A stretch of 64,000 bases of DNA from Erysipelotrichaceae bacterium (GCA_012523895.1 JAAYSZ010000028.1:1-64000), one strand, 5' to 3'; counted from the first letter of the stretch, positions 35,663 through 46,602 are shown. Notes: generated from the sequence alone by a model not told the origin. A program made the numbers and translations.

Positions 35663-37501
35663 ATGGGAAAATATGAAAAATTAGCTTCTGATATAATAAA
35701 AAATGTTGGAGGCAAGGAAAACATCAATAGTGTATTCCACTGTGTTACAAGACTAAGATTTTCATTAAAAGATGAATCAAAAGCAAACGATGATTTTTTT
35801 AAGGATAGTGATGAAATTGTTACGTTGATGAAATCTGGAGGTCAATATCAAGTAGTAATAGGAAACCATGTACCAGATGTGTATAAAGATGTATTACAAG
35901 TTTCTGGTTTATCTGCAGATGTTGGAAGTGATTCAGATCAAAAAGATGAAAAGATTGGGCAAAAGATTTTAGGATATATTCAAGCAATATTTATGCCATA
36001 TCTTTCAGTATTATCTGCGGCAGGGATTATTAAAGGACTTGCGACAATATTTGATATAGCTGGTTGGATACCAGCAGGATCTGGTTTAGGTATTTTGATT
36101 GCGGCAATTGGAGATTCTGTATTCTATTTTATGCCAGTGTATGTGGCTTATACATTTTCTACAAAACTTGGACTTAATAAATTTATAGGAATAACAGTTG
36201 CTTTATCTTTAATTCACCCTTCTGTAACAGGTATAGCTGAAGATACATTTATTTTTGGTGTTAATGTTGCAGGACTTTCTTATAGCTCTACAGTATTACC
36301 TGCAATATTTGGTGTAGTAGTTGCTCATTTTATTGCAAAATTCTTTGATAAAGTAATACCAGATGTGGTTAAGACTTTCTTAACACCATTATTTACATTA
36401 TTAATTACTGTACCTTTAGTTTATGTATTTATAGGACCAGTAGCTAATGGTATTTCAGATAAGATTTATATGGTAATTTCTGCATTAACTACAACTTCTC
36501 CAATAATAGCTGGGGCGATATCTGCATTCTTCTGGCAAATACTTGTTATATTTGGAGTACACGGAGCATTAATAGTTCCATCAATAATTGCATTAATACA
36601 AGGAACACCAGATATATTTATATCATTTATAGGAGTTGCTCCATTTGCACAAATGGCAGTTGTATTAATGATGTGGTTAAAAACAAAAGATACAAAGAAA
36701 AGATCTCTTATGTTACCTGCTTGGATTTCTGGAGTATTTGGAGTTACAGAACCTGCAATTTATGGGTTTACATTACCTAATATAAAATTGTTTATTGCTG
36801 GTTGTATTGCGGCAGCAATTGGTGGTGCTTATATTGGTATGACTAATGCATATACATATAGAATGACAGGATTAGGTATTTTCTCTATTCCTGGTGCTGT
36901 ATCAGCTGAAAATCCTGCAAATTTAATGAATTTCTTAGTTGGTCATGCTATTTCAATAGTATTAGCATTAATATTTACATTTGTTTTATATAAAGAAGAA
37001 GATACAAATGTAAATGAAGAAGCGGCTTCAAAAGCAAAAGACAAATTAGGCATTAAAAAATCAGAAATAATAATTCAACCTGTTAAAGGACAAGTGTTAC
37101 CATTAAATCAAGTAAATGATAAGGCTTTTGCGGATGGTTTATTAGGTAAAGGGGTTGCGATTGTTCCTAATGATGGAAAATTAATATCTCCAGTTGATGG
37201 AACAGTTACTGCGCTTTTCCCTACAAAACATGCTATAGGAATCACTTCAGATAATGGTGCAGAAATTTTGATTCATGTTGGATTAAATACTGTAGAATTA
37301 AAAGGTGAAGGATTTGATGTTAAAGTTGAACAAGGGGATAAAGTAAAAGCAAAAGATTTATTAATGGAAATTGATTTTAATTTAATACAAGATAAAGGTT
37401 ATGATATTACTACACCAGTAATAGTTACTAATACAAAAGATTATCTTGATGTTATACCTGTAACTAATTCAAAAGAAAAAATAATTGAAGTTGTATTTTA
37501 G
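35663..37501 (+). CDS. Beta-glucoside PTS permease, EIIBCA
   Basis: Imports and phosphorylates beta-glucosides. Domain order B-C-A: EIIB with phospho-Cys27 in FHCVTRLRF, membrane EIIC from about 100 to 450, and EIIA at the C-terminus with phospho-His in ILIHVGLNTVELKG. 612 residues, full length. It also relays phosphoryl groups to the LicT PRDs. The exact sugar (cellobiose, arbutin, salicin) is not readable. SD AGGAGG of bglA follows its stop. Confidence 0.95.
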   Translation: MGKYEKLASDIIKNVGGKENINSVFHCVTRLRFSLKDESKANDDFFKDSDEIVTLMKSGGQYQVVIGNHVPDVYKDVLQVSGLSADVGSDSDQKDEKIGQKILGYIQAIFMPYLSVLSAAGIIKGLATIFDIAGWIPAGSGLGILIAAIGDSVFYFMPVYVAYTFSTKLGLNKFIGITVALSLIHPSVTGIAEDTFIFGVNVAGLSYSSTVLPAIFGVVVAHFIAKFFDKVIPDVVKTFLTPLFTLLITVPLVYVFIGPVANGISDKIYMVISALTTTSPIIAGAISAFFWQILVIFGVHGALIVPSIIALIQGTPDIFISFIGVAPFAQMAVVLMMWLKTKDTKKRSLMLPAWISGVFGVTEPAIYGFTLPNIKLFIAGCIAAAIGGAYIGMTNAYTYRMTGLGIFSIPGAVSAENPANLMNFLVGHAISIVLALIFTFVLYKEEDTNVNEEAASKAKDKLGIKKSEIIIQPVKGQVLPLNQVNDKAFADGLLGKGVAIVPNDGKLISPVDGTVTALFPTKHAIGITSDNGAEILIHVGLNTVELKGEGFDVKVEQGDKVKAKDLLMEIDFNLIQDKGYDITTPVIVTNTKDYLDVIPVTNSKEKIIEVVF

Positions 37502-38983
<1,482 letters not shown>

Positions 38984-38995
38984 TAGTTAAATTTT

Positions 38996-39035
38996 AAAAG
39001 GTGATAAATAAATTTTAAAGCTTATCACCTTTTTT
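38996..39035 (+). terminator. Terminator of the bgl operon
   Basis: AAAAGGTGATAA (38996-39007) pairs with TTATCACCTTTT (39022-39033). Confidence 0.9.
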
Positions 39036-39052
39036 AATAAGTTTACACTATC
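39036..39052 (+). repeat. 17-bp direct repeat, left copy, flanking fic
   Basis: AATAAGTTTACACTATC, identical to 40178-40194; neighbouring bases differ on both sides. Together the two copies bracket the fic gene and its promoter. Confidence 0.85.
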
Positions 39053-39087
39053 AAATAAAAACTCCTGTTTTTTTATGTTTGTTTCAA

Positions 39088-39096
39088 TGATATAAT
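39088..39096 (+). promoter_or_regulatory. Extended -10 promoter of fic
   Basis: TGATATAAT (39088-39096); no convincing -35. The -10 runs into the tandem repeats. Confidence 0.45.
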
Positions 39097-39127
39097 AAGC
39101 ATGATAATAAGCATGATAATAAGTATG
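39092..39127 (+). repeat. Three tandem 12-bp repeats between fic promoter and start
   Basis: Unit ATAATAAGCATG at 39092 and 39104, and ATAATAAGTATG at 39116. The array links the -10 to the SD (AAGGAG), so copy number would change leader length and the number of TGATAATAA -10-like motifs. Confidence 0.9.
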
Positions 39128-39141
39128 AAGGAGAATAGGTA

Positions 39142-40128
39142 ATGTATAATCCACCTTTTGAAATAACTAATAAAATGTTAAATTTAGTTTCTAAAATCTC
39201 GGAAAATGTAGAAAAAATAAATTTTCAGATTAATCAAGAAACTAAAGTTCATTTAAGAAGAAATAGTAAAATAAAATCAATTCACTCTTCTTTAAAAATT
39301 GAAGCAAACTCATTGTCTTTAAATCAAATAAATGATGTAATAAATGGCAAATTAGTTATAGGTGATAGAAGAGAAATTCAAGAAGTTAAAAATGCATATG
39401 AAGCATATAATAAACTTTCTGATATAAATCCTTATAAAATAAATGATTTAAATGAAATACATTTAATAATGACAAAACATTTGATTGAACAAGCTGGAAA
39501 ATTTAGAAATTCTGAAGTAGGTGTTTTTGAAGGGGATAGATGTATTTTTATGGCACCTTCACATACAAATGTATCTAGATTAATGAACGATTTGTTTAAA
39601 TGGCTGAATAAAGAAAAAGATAATATACATCCATTGATATTATCGAGTATATTTCATTATGAATTTGTTTTTATACATCCTTATGCAGATGGTAATGGAA
39701 GAATGGCTAGGTTATGGCATACAGCAATTTTATGTAAATGGAAACCTATATTTGAATTTATTCCAATTGAATCAGAAATTGAAAAATATCAAAATGAATA
39801 CTATAAAGCAATTTCTAAATGTCATGTTAATGGAAACTCTAATATATTTATTGAGTTTATGTTAACTCAAATAAATATGGCTTTAGAAAATATTATAAAT
39901 AGTAGTGTGGTAAATAATTATTTATCAGAATATGAATTAAGATTATTAAATTGTATGGAATTTAATACTCCTTATACGTTAATAAAATTAATGGAAATGT
40001 TAAATTTAAAATCAAAAGAAACTTTTAGGAAGAATTATTTACATCCTTTAATGGAAAAAGGAATTGTAGAAATGACAATTCCTGATAAACCAAAAAGTAA
40101 AAATCAAAGATATATTAGAAATAATTAG
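39142..40128 (+). CDS. Fic-domain protein (probable AMPylator) with winged-helix C-terminus
   Basis: Transfers AMP or another nucleotide moiety to a protein hydroxyl. Complete core motif HPYADGNGRMAR with catalytic His179. An N-terminal helix SSLKIEAN (Glu54) resembles the class II auto-inhibitory (S/T)xxxE motif, so activity should be self-limited. The C-terminal 70 residues (TLIKLMEMLNLKS ... NQRYI) look like a winged-helix DNA-binding module. 328 residues, intact. It stands alone, with no antitoxin-like gene beside it, between 17-bp direct repeats, which suggests a mobile or excisable cassette. Confidence 0.88.
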   Translation: MYNPPFEITNKMLNLVSKISENVEKINFQINQETKVHLRRNSKIKSIHSSLKIEANSLSLNQINDVINGKLVIGDRREIQEVKNAYEAYNKLSDINPYKINDLNEIHLIMTKHLIEQAGKFRNSEVGVFEGDRCIFMAPSHTNVSRLMNDLFKWLNKEKDNIHPLILSSIFHYEFVFIHPYADGNGRMARLWHTAILCKWKPIFEFIPIESEIEKYQNEYYKAISKCHVNGNSNIFIEFMLTQINMALENIINSSVVNNYLSEYELRLLNCMEFNTPYTLIKLMEMLNLKSKETFRKNYLHPLMEKGIVEMTIPDKPKSKNQRYIRNN

Positions 40129-40177
40129 AATGTTGGTATGTTTTTTTCTAGACAAAGTATTTTATTTATCTTTCCAC

Positions 40178-40194
40178 AATAAGTTTACACTATC
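40178..40194 (+). repeat. 17-bp direct repeat, right copy, flanking fic
   Basis: Identical to 39036-39052. Ends 15 bases before the his promoter. Confidence 0.85.
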
Positions 40195-40209
40195 TTAATT
40201 CAATCTTGT

Positions 40210-40238
40210 TTGACAATTAAACCTTTAAATATTATTAT
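40210..40238 (+). promoter_or_regulatory. Promoter of the his operon
   Basis: TTGACA (40210-40215), 17-bp spacer, TATTAT (40233-40238). Near-consensus; start near 40245. Confidence 0.85.
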
Positions 40239-40244
40239 TTACTA

Positions 40245-40493
40245 AAGCAATGATAGGAAGAGTAAATTATTAACTGATTTGTAGAGAGTTTCTGTTTGGT
40301 GAAAAGAAATAGTTGGTAATAATTGAAACACATCCAGGAGCAGAAAGAGGGAAATAATAGTACTTCTTTACGGTAACAGTGTCCGTTATAGCACTAGAAA
40401 ACGTTTGTTTTCAATGAGGTTGACAATAGTCAATAAATTAAGGTGGAACCACGTGAGTTAAACTTTCGTCCTTTGGATGAAAGTTTTTGTTTT
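40245..40493 (+). promoter_or_regulatory. T-box riboswitch leader of the his operon
   Basis: Fills the 379-base spacer after fic. Stem I begins near AGGAAGAGTAAATTATTA (40254-40271) with the AGTA loop-E motif; the opposite arm TAATAATTGAA is followed by CAC (40329-40331), a His specifier followed by a purine. The T-box AAGGTGGAACCACG is at 40440-40453. The terminator AACTTTC...GAAAGTT (about 40461-40485) with T run follows. Uncharged tRNA-His should favour antitermination. The UGGN base is A, see findings. Confidence 0.9.
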
Positions 40494-40507
40494 ATAAGGA
40501 GGACAAT

Positions 40508-41623
40508 ATGACTAAATTTCAAATTCCAGAGGGTACTAAAGATTTAATTTTAGATGAAGCTTTAAGCAAAAAACAATTAATTGTAAATTTGGAAAAATTA
40601 CTAGATAGATGGGGATATAGAGAAGTAATGACACCTACATTAGAGTATTTTTCTACATTTTTAGTTGGTTTTGATGAAGTTAATGAAGAAGATTCGTATA
40701 AGTTTATTGATAAAAATGGAAGGATTCTTACTTTAAGACAAGATATGACAATACCTATTGCTAGACTTGTTTCTACAAAGTTTAAGGATACAAATTTACC
40801 TTTAAGACTTAGATACTGTGCTCAAGTATTTACTGTTTTAGAAAGTCTTGCGGGAAATCAAAATGAAGAAACTGATTTAGGTGTTGAACTTGTTGGGGAA
40901 GACACTAACTGTGCTGATTTAGAAATACTAACTATTGCTATGGAAGCATTAATGGTTTTAGATAAAAAAAACTTTACTTTAGAAATAGGTAATATTGATT
41001 TCTTTAATGAAGCATGTATTGGGATGAGTGAAGAAGATAAAGAGAAATTAGCTAATTTAATAGATAACAAAACACTACCTGAACTAAGTGAGTTTGTAAA
41101 AAAACTAGATATTGATGAAAATAAACAAAAGTTTTTTAATCAACTTCCTTGGTTAAATGGTGGTTTAGAAATATTAGAAGAAGCTAAAAAGTATGTTGTA
41201 AGTGATAAACAAATTCAAATATTAGATAGTATTAAAGAATTAACTAATGCATTAATTGAATTAGGTTATAAGAAATATATAACAATTGATTTAGGTAAGG
41301 TGCCTAGATTAAATTATTACACTGGAATTATATTTGAAGGATTTGTAAGTGGTGTTGGTTATGGAGTTTTAAGTGGTGGAAGATATGATAAACTTATTGC
41401 TAAATTTAATAGGGATCTTCCTTCAATTGGATTTTCTATAAAATTAGATAGATTACTAACAGTAGTAAAACCTAAGCTAGATTATAAAGAAAGAAAGATA
41501 GTCCATTATCCAAAAGATAAAATGATTAAAGCAATTACAATAAGTAAAGAATTAAGAAAAGATTCTATTGTTTCTTTAAATAGAAAAGATTCTATTGAAG
41601 ATATAGAAATAGAGGTGGTATAA
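40508..41623 (+). CDS. hisZ: ATP phosphoribosyltransferase regulatory subunit HisZ
   Basis: Histidyl-tRNA-synthetase-like subunit that activates short-form HisG and senses histidine. It has the class II synthetase core (TLRQDMTIPIARLVS, GGRYDKLI) but no anticodon-binding domain and is 371 residues from the ATG at 40508, which follows AAGGAGG; an in-frame ATG at 40487 lies inside the terminator T run. Immediately followed by hisG with no gap. First enzyme of the pathway together with HisG. Confidence 0.94.
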   Translation: MTKFQIPEGTKDLILDEALSKKQLIVNLEKLLDRWGYREVMTPTLEYFSTFLVGFDEVNEEDSYKFIDKNGRILTLRQDMTIPIARLVSTKFKDTNLPLRLRYCAQVFTVLESLAGNQNEETDLGVELVGEDTNCADLEILTIAMEALMVLDKKNFTLEIGNIDFFNEACIGMSEEDKEKLANLIDNKTLPELSEFVKKLDIDENKQKFFNQLPWLNGGLEILEEAKKYVVSDKQIQILDSIKELTNALIELGYKKYITIDLGKVPRLNYYTGIIFEGFVSGVGYGVLSGGRYDKLIAKFNRDLPSIGFSIKLDRLLTVVKPKLDYKERKIVHYPKDKMIKAITISKELRKDSIVSLNRKDSIEDIEIEVV

Positions 41624-42244
41624 ATGTTGAATATAGCTCTTACAAAAGGTAGATTAGAAAAACAAACTATGGAACTTTTAAAACAAGTTGATTATGGTGT
41701 TGAAGTTTTAGAAAATAAAGGAAGACAATTAGTTGTACAAGATTCAAAGAAACCTTGTAGTTATTTCCTTGTAAAATCAAATGATTGTATTACCTATGTT
41801 TCTAGAGGTGTTGCGGATATTGGTGTTGTAGGGAAAGATGTGATTCTAGAATCAAATAATGATTTTTATGAAGTCATGGATTTAGGATTAGGAAAATGTA
41901 AGTTTGTAGTTGCATCTCTTCCAGAAAAAAATCCATACACAAAAGTGGGTCACGTTGTAATAGGCACTAAATATCCAAAAGTCGCAAAAACATATTTTAC
42001 TAGTAAAGGTATTGATGTTGAGATTGTAAAAATTGATGGATCAGTAGAACTTGGACCAATTCTAGGGTTGTGTGATGCAATAGTTGATATTATGGAAACA
42101 GGAAATACATTAAAAGAAAATGGGTTAATTGTTTTTGATGAAATTGTTGATATTAGTGCTAGGTTAATAGTTAATAAGGCTAGTTTTAAATTAAAAAGAG
42201 ATGAGATTAAAGCCTTGTTAGATGATTTAAATAAGGTGGTGTAG
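41624..42244 (+). CDS. hisG: ATP phosphoribosyltransferase, short form HisG
   Basis: Joins ATP and PRPP, the first step of histidine synthesis. 206 residues without the C-terminal regulatory domain, which is why HisZ is needed. Contains ALTKGRLEKQTMELL, the DIGVVGKDV region and the PRPP loop IVDIMETGNTLKENGL. SD GAGGTGG at the end of hisZ. Confidence 0.96.
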   Translation: MLNIALTKGRLEKQTMELLKQVDYGVEVLENKGRQLVVQDSKKPCSYFLVKSNDCITYVSRGVADIGVVGKDVILESNNDFYEVMDLGLGKCKFVVASLPEKNPYTKVGHVVIGTKYPKVAKTYFTSKGIDVEIVKIDGSVELGPILGLCDAIVDIMETGNTLKENGLIVFDEIVDISARLIVNKASFKLKRDEIKALLDDLNKVV

Positions 42245-42246
42245 TT

Positions 42247-43524
42247 ATGTTAAAGCAGTTAAACAATATCGAAGAGTTTAATGAGTATTTAGAAGGTAGA
42301 GAAGTTGAAGCGTCTTTTGAAGTAATAAAAAACACTCAAGATATTATTAATAAAGTAAAAAAAGAAAAGGATAAAGCATTATTAACACTTACTGAAAAAT
42401 TTGATGGTGTTAAGCTTGATAATATAAAAGTTAGTGAAAAAGAAATAGAAGAAGCTTATAACCTTGTAGACAAAAAGTTTTTAGATGCAATGAAAAATGC
42501 AAAAGAAAACATAGTAGAATTCCATGAAAAACAAAAACAAAAGGGATATGAAATAGTAAGAGAAGATAATGTTTATTTAGGGCAAAGAGTAATTCCAATT
42601 GAAAAAGTTGGGGTGTATGTACCTGGAGGAACTGCCGCATATCCTTCAAGTGTTTTAATGAATGTTATTCCCGCAAAAATTGCTGGAGTTAAAAAGATAG
42701 TAATGACTACCCCGCCAAATAAAGATGGAAAGGTAAACCCTTATATATTAGCTACTGCTAAACTTGTGGGTGTTGATGTTATATATAAGGTTGGAGGAGC
42801 TCAAGCTATAGCTGCTTTAGCTTATGGTAGTGAAACTGTTGAAAAAGTAGATAAGATAGTTGGACCTGGTAATACATATGTGGCTAATGCTAAAAGACTT
42901 GTTTATGGAAAAGTTGATATCGATATGATTGCAGGGCCTAGTGAAATACTTGTAATAGCTGATGAAAATGCAGATCCTAGATATGTTGCTAGTGATTTAA
43001 TTTCTCAAGCTGAACATGATGAAAATGCTAGTTCAATATTACTTACAACATCATATGAATTATTAGATAAAGTAAATAAAGAACTTAAAAAACAAGCAGA
43101 TGTTTTAGAAAGAAAAGATATAATTTTAAAATCATTAAAATCTTATGGTGTTTCTATGGTTCTTGATTCAATAGAAAAGTGTATTGAAGTTAGTAATCAA
43201 ATAGCTCCTGAACATTTAGAATTAATGGTAGAAAACCCTAAATTATATCTAGATAGTGTTACTAATGCTGGAAGTGTATTTTTAGGATATATGACTTGTG
43301 AGTCAATAGGTGATTATTATGGTGGAACTAACCATGTGTTACCTACAAATGGAACAGCTAGATTTTATTCAGCCTTAAATGTGGACAACTTTACAAAAAA
43401 ATCATCATACTTACATTATTCTAAAGAAGCTTTAGAAAAGGTAGCTGATGATATAATTAATATTGCAAACCATGAAGGTTTAACAGGTCATGCAAACTCT
43501 GTAAAGGTAAGGGTGAAAAAATGA
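42247..43524 (+). CDS. hisD: Histidinol dehydrogenase
   Basis: NAD-dependent oxidation of histidinol to histidine, last step. 425 residues with YVPGGTAAYPSSVLMNVIPA, VGGAQAIAALAYG, DMIAGPSEILVIAD, the zinc and catalytic residues in QAEHDENAS and EHLEL, and TNHVLPT. SD present; overlaps hisC by 4 bases. Confidence 0.97.
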   Translation: MLKQLNNIEEFNEYLEGREVEASFEVIKNTQDIINKVKKEKDKALLTLTEKFDGVKLDNIKVSEKEIEEAYNLVDKKFLDAMKNAKENIVEFHEKQKQKGYEIVREDNVYLGQRVIPIEKVGVYVPGGTAAYPSSVLMNVIPAKIAGVKKIVMTTPPNKDGKVNPYILATAKLVGVDVIYKVGGAQAIAALAYGSETVEKVDKIVGPGNTYVANAKRLVYGKVDIDMIAGPSEILVIADENADPRYVASDLISQAEHDENASSILLTTSYELLDKVNKELKKQADVLERKDIILKSLKSYGVSMVLDSIEKCIEVSNQIAPEHLELMVENPKLYLDSVTNAGSVFLGYMTCESIGDYYGGTNHVLPTNGTARFYSALNVDNFTKKSSYLHYSKEALEKVADDIINIANHEGLTGHANSVKVRVKK

Positions 43525-44537
43525 AAACAGTTGATGCATATAAAGTAGATAGAGGAAGTAAAGTTTTATTAAATGCAAATGAAAGTTATAAAAATCTTCC
43601 TAAACATATAATTGAAGAAATAAAAGAAGGAATAGAAGAAGTTTTATTTAATAGATATCCAGATAGTAGTGCAAATCTTCTTACAAAGACGTATGCTAAA
43701 GCATTTAATGTTAGTGAAGATAATGTAATGTTTGGAAATGGTTCAGATGAAATGTTAGGTTTAATAATTGGATTAAATATTAAAGAAGGAAGAAAATTAT
43801 ATACTTTGAATCCTGATTTTAGTATGTATGATTATTACACTTCATTTCATCAGGGAACGGTACTTAAATATCCTATAGATAATTTTGATGTTGATAAGTT
43901 TATACAAAACGGAAAAGAAAATAATGTTTCAATGGTTATCTTTTCTAATCCAAATAATCCTAGAGGTTCGCTAATATCTAAAGAAGATATATTTAAGATA
44001 TTAAGTTCATTTAATGATATTCCTGTAGTAGTAGATGAAGCTTATGGTGAGTTTTGTGATTGTTCTATGGTTGATGAAATAAATAATTATAGTAATTTAT
44101 ATGTTACAAAGACTTTATCTAAGGCTTATGGTGTTGCAGGGATTAGATTAGGGATGATTCTTTCTAACAAGGATAATATTAATGTATTAAGAAGTATGAA
44201 AGTACCTTATAATGTTAATAGTGTTACACAGTTTATAGGAATAAAAATATTAGAACATAAAGATGAATTAGATGTTTATAGTAAAGAAATTATTGAAAGA
44301 AGAGATGAATTTTATAATGAATTAGTTAAAAGAGATTATAAGGACTTAATTATTTATCCATCTTATGCAAACTTTATTTATTTTAAATCTAATTTAAAAG
44401 GTGAATTAATTAATAATTTAGAATCTAATGGTATTTCTATAAGAAGCTTTAATGATGATAGTTTTAGAATCACTATTGGTAGTGAAAAAGAAATGGAAGA
44501 TGTATTAGAAATAATAGATGATACTTTTGGGAGGTAG
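43521..44537 (+). CDS. hisC: Histidinol-phosphate aminotransferase
   Basis: PLP enzyme forming histidinol phosphate. The Schiff-base Lys is in TKTLSKAYGVAGIRLG, NPNNPRGS and VVDEAYGEF are the cofactor contacts, and GNGSDEML binds the phosphate. 338 residues, slightly compact. Overlaps hisD by 4 bases, 3 bases from hisB. Confidence 0.95.
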   Translation: MKTVDAYKVDRGSKVLLNANESYKNLPKHIIEEIKEGIEEVLFNRYPDSSANLLTKTYAKAFNVSEDNVMFGNGSDEMLGLIIGLNIKEGRKLYTLNPDFSMYDYYTSFHQGTVLKYPIDNFDVDKFIQNGKENNVSMVIFSNPNNPRGSLISKEDIFKILSSFNDIPVVVDEAYGEFCDCSMVDEINNYSNLYVTKTLSKAYGVAGIRLGMILSNKDNINVLRSMKVPYNVNSVTQFIGIKILEHKDELDVYSKEIIERRDEFYNELVKRDYKDLIIYPSYANFIYFKSNLKGELINNLESNGISIRSFNDDSFRITIGSEKEMEDVLEIIDDTFGR

Positions 44538-44540
44538 TTT

Positions 44541-45119
44541 ATGAGAAATTCTAGTAAGGAAAGAAATACAAAAGAAACACAAATTAAATTAAGTATTGAT
44601 TTAGATAATTATGTAGAATCTAATATTAATACAGGTGTAGGTTTTTTTGATCACATGCTTACTCTACTTGCTTTTCATGGAAAGTTTACTTTAAATGTGG
44701 AAGCTAAAGGTGATTTGTATGTAGATGATCACCATTTAGTAGAAGATACAGGTATATTGTTAGGTCAAGCATTTAAAGAAGCTTTATTAGATAAAAAAGG
44801 TATTAATAGATATGGTAGTGCTAGAGTTGTTATGGATGAAGCATTAGCTGTAGTAGATTTAGATTTATCTAATAGAGGATATTTAGTTTATAATGTAACT
44901 CTTAATAGAAATGATATTAATGGATTTTCTTTAGAAATGGTTAAAGAATTCATGTATGCTTTTGCGATTAATAGTGGGACTACTTTACACATTAATTTAA
45001 TGTATGGTGATAATGATCATCATAAGGTTGAAGCAATTTTTAAAGCATTAGGTCAAGCTTTAAAAAAGGCTGTTTGTATTGTTGATGATAGATTGCCTAG
45101 TACAAAGGGAAAGATTTAA
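44541..45119 (+). CDS. hisB: Imidazoleglycerol-phosphate dehydratase
   Basis: Dehydrates IGP to imidazole acetol phosphate. Single-function type, 192 residues, without the N-terminal phosphatase of enteric HisB. The two metal-binding His motifs are intact (GFFDHML and VDDHHLVEDTG; later GDNDHHKVEAIFKALG). The phosphatase step is supplied by the PHP gene at 52714. Where hisH normally follows, only 12 bases separate it from hisA. Confidence 0.96.
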   Translation: MRNSSKERNTKETQIKLSIDLDNYVESNINTGVGFFDHMLTLLAFHGKFTLNVEAKGDLYVDDHHLVEDTGILLGQAFKEALLDKKGINRYGSARVVMDEALAVVDLDLSNRGYLVYNVTLNRNDINGFSLEMVKEFMYAFAINSGTTLHINLMYGDNDHHKVEAIFKALGQALKKAVCIVDDRLPSTKGKI

Positions 45120-45131
45120 GGAGTTGAAAAT

Positions 45132-45860
45132 ATGAAGATAATACCTGCGATAGATATTATTGAAACTAGACCTGTAAGACTTTATCAAGGAGATTATAGT
45201 AAGAAGACAGTTGTTGGCAATAGTGTTTTAGATATTGCAAAACAATTTGAAGAAGAAGGTGCTAAATTTTTGCATGTGGTTGATTTAGATGGGGCTATGT
45301 CTGGAAGTTTAGTTAATAATGATTTAATTCTTGATATTGTTAAAACTACTAACTTAAATGTTGATGTTGGTGGTGGAATCAGAGATATGGAAAAGATTGA
45401 TTATTATTTAAATAATGGGGTATATAAAGTTGTTTTAGGTACAGCTGCAATAAAAAATAGAAAATTATTAATTTCTGCGGTTGAAAAATATGGAGATAGA
45501 ATCATTGTTGGTGTAGATTGTAGAAATGAAATGTTATGTATTTCTGGTTGGATTGACCAAGAAGATGTACATTATGCGGACTTTATAAAGGATTTAATAA
45601 AACTAAATGTTAAGACAATAGTTTTTACTGATATTAGTAGAGATGGAACACTAGAAGGTCCTAACTTTGAACTTTTGAAGAAAGTTAGAGAGATATATCC
45701 TTATGAAATAATTGCTAGTGGTGGTGTTAAGGATATAGATGATATAAAAAAACTTGCGGAAATGAACATTGATGGGGCTATTACTGGTAAAGCAATGTAT
45801 GAAAAAACACTTAGTTTAAAAGAAGCTATTAAAGTGGGAGGAGATCAAAATGTCCTATAA
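45132..45860 (+). CDS. hisA: ProFAR isomerase HisA
   Basis: Amadori isomerisation of ProFAR to PRFAR in a (beta/alpha)8 barrel. Catalytic Asp8 in IIPAIDI and the second Asp in FTDISRDGT; phosphate sites VGGGIR and IASGGV. 242 residues. The C-terminus overlaps hisF by 11 bases. SD AAGGAG. Confidence 0.96.
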   Translation: MKIIPAIDIIETRPVRLYQGDYSKKTVVGNSVLDIAKQFEEEGAKFLHVVDLDGAMSGSLVNNDLILDIVKTTNLNVDVGGGIRDMEKIDYYLNNGVYKVVLGTAAIKNRKLLISAVEKYGDRIIVGVDCRNEMLCISGWIDQEDVHYADFIKDLIKLNVKTIVFTDISRDGTLEGPNFELLKKVREIYPYEIIASGGVKDIDDIKKLAEMNIDGAITGKAMYEKTLSLKEAIKVGGDQNVL

Positions 45861-46602
45861 AAGGATAATTCCTTGTTTAGATGTTAAAGATGGAAAAGTT
45901 GTAAAGGGTGTTAATTTTGTAGGTTTAAAAGAAATTGGAAGTCCAGTTGAGCTTGCGAGTAAATATTGTAATCAAGGTGCTGATGAATTAGTTTTTCTTG
46001 ATATTAGTGCAACAAATGAAAATAGAAAAACAATTTTGGATGTTGTAAAAGAAGTTGCTGAAGTTGTTTCTATTCCTTTTACTGTAGGAGGAGGAATAAA
46101 AACAATAGAAGATATTGAAAATACTTTAAAAGCAGGAGCTGATAAAGTTTCACTAGGTTCAATTATTGTAAAAAATCCAGATATTGTTAATGAAGCTAGT
46201 AATGTTTTTGGATCTGATAAAATTGTTGCGGCAATTGATGTTAAAAAGAGTGGTAGTAAATGGAACGTTTACATTAATGGTGGAAAAACTGATACAGGTA
46301 TTGATGTAATAGATTGGGTAAAAGAAGTACAAGATAGAGGAGTTGGAGAAATTCTTTTAACTAGTATGGATGGTGATGGAACTAAGGATGGATATGATAT
46401 TGATTTATTAACTGAAGTTAAAAAAGTATCTAAAGTTCCTGTTATAGCTTCTGGTGGTTGTGGAAGTTTAGATCATATTATTGAAGTTTTTAAAAAAGAT
46501 GTTGCGGATGCAGCTTTAGCTGCTTCATTATTTCATTATGATGTATTAAGTGTTAATGAAGTTAAAGAAGCATTAAAAGAAAATGGGATTGATGTTAAAT
46601 GA
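45850..46602 (+). CDS. hisF: Imidazole glycerol phosphate synthase, cyclase subunit HisF
   Basis: Cyclises PRFAR with ammonia to IGP and AICAR. Catalytic Asp11 in [10 protein letters not shown] and Asp in [21 protein letters not shown] and ASGGCGS phosphate loops. 250 residues. The ammonia normally comes from HisH, whose gene is absent from this operon. SD GGAGGAG. Confidence 0.96.
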   Translation: MSYKRIIPCLDVKDGKVVKGVNFVGLKEIGSPVELASKYCNQGADELVFLDISATNENRKTILDVVKEVAEVVSIPFTVGGGIKTIEDIENTLKAGADKVSLGSIIVKNPDIVNEASNVFGSDKIVAAIDVKKSGSKWNVYINGGKTDTGIDVIDWVKEVQDRGVGEILLTSMDGDGTKDGYDIDLLTEVKKVSKVPVIASGGCGSLDHIIEVFKKDVADAALAASLFHYDVLSVNEVKEALKENGIDVK

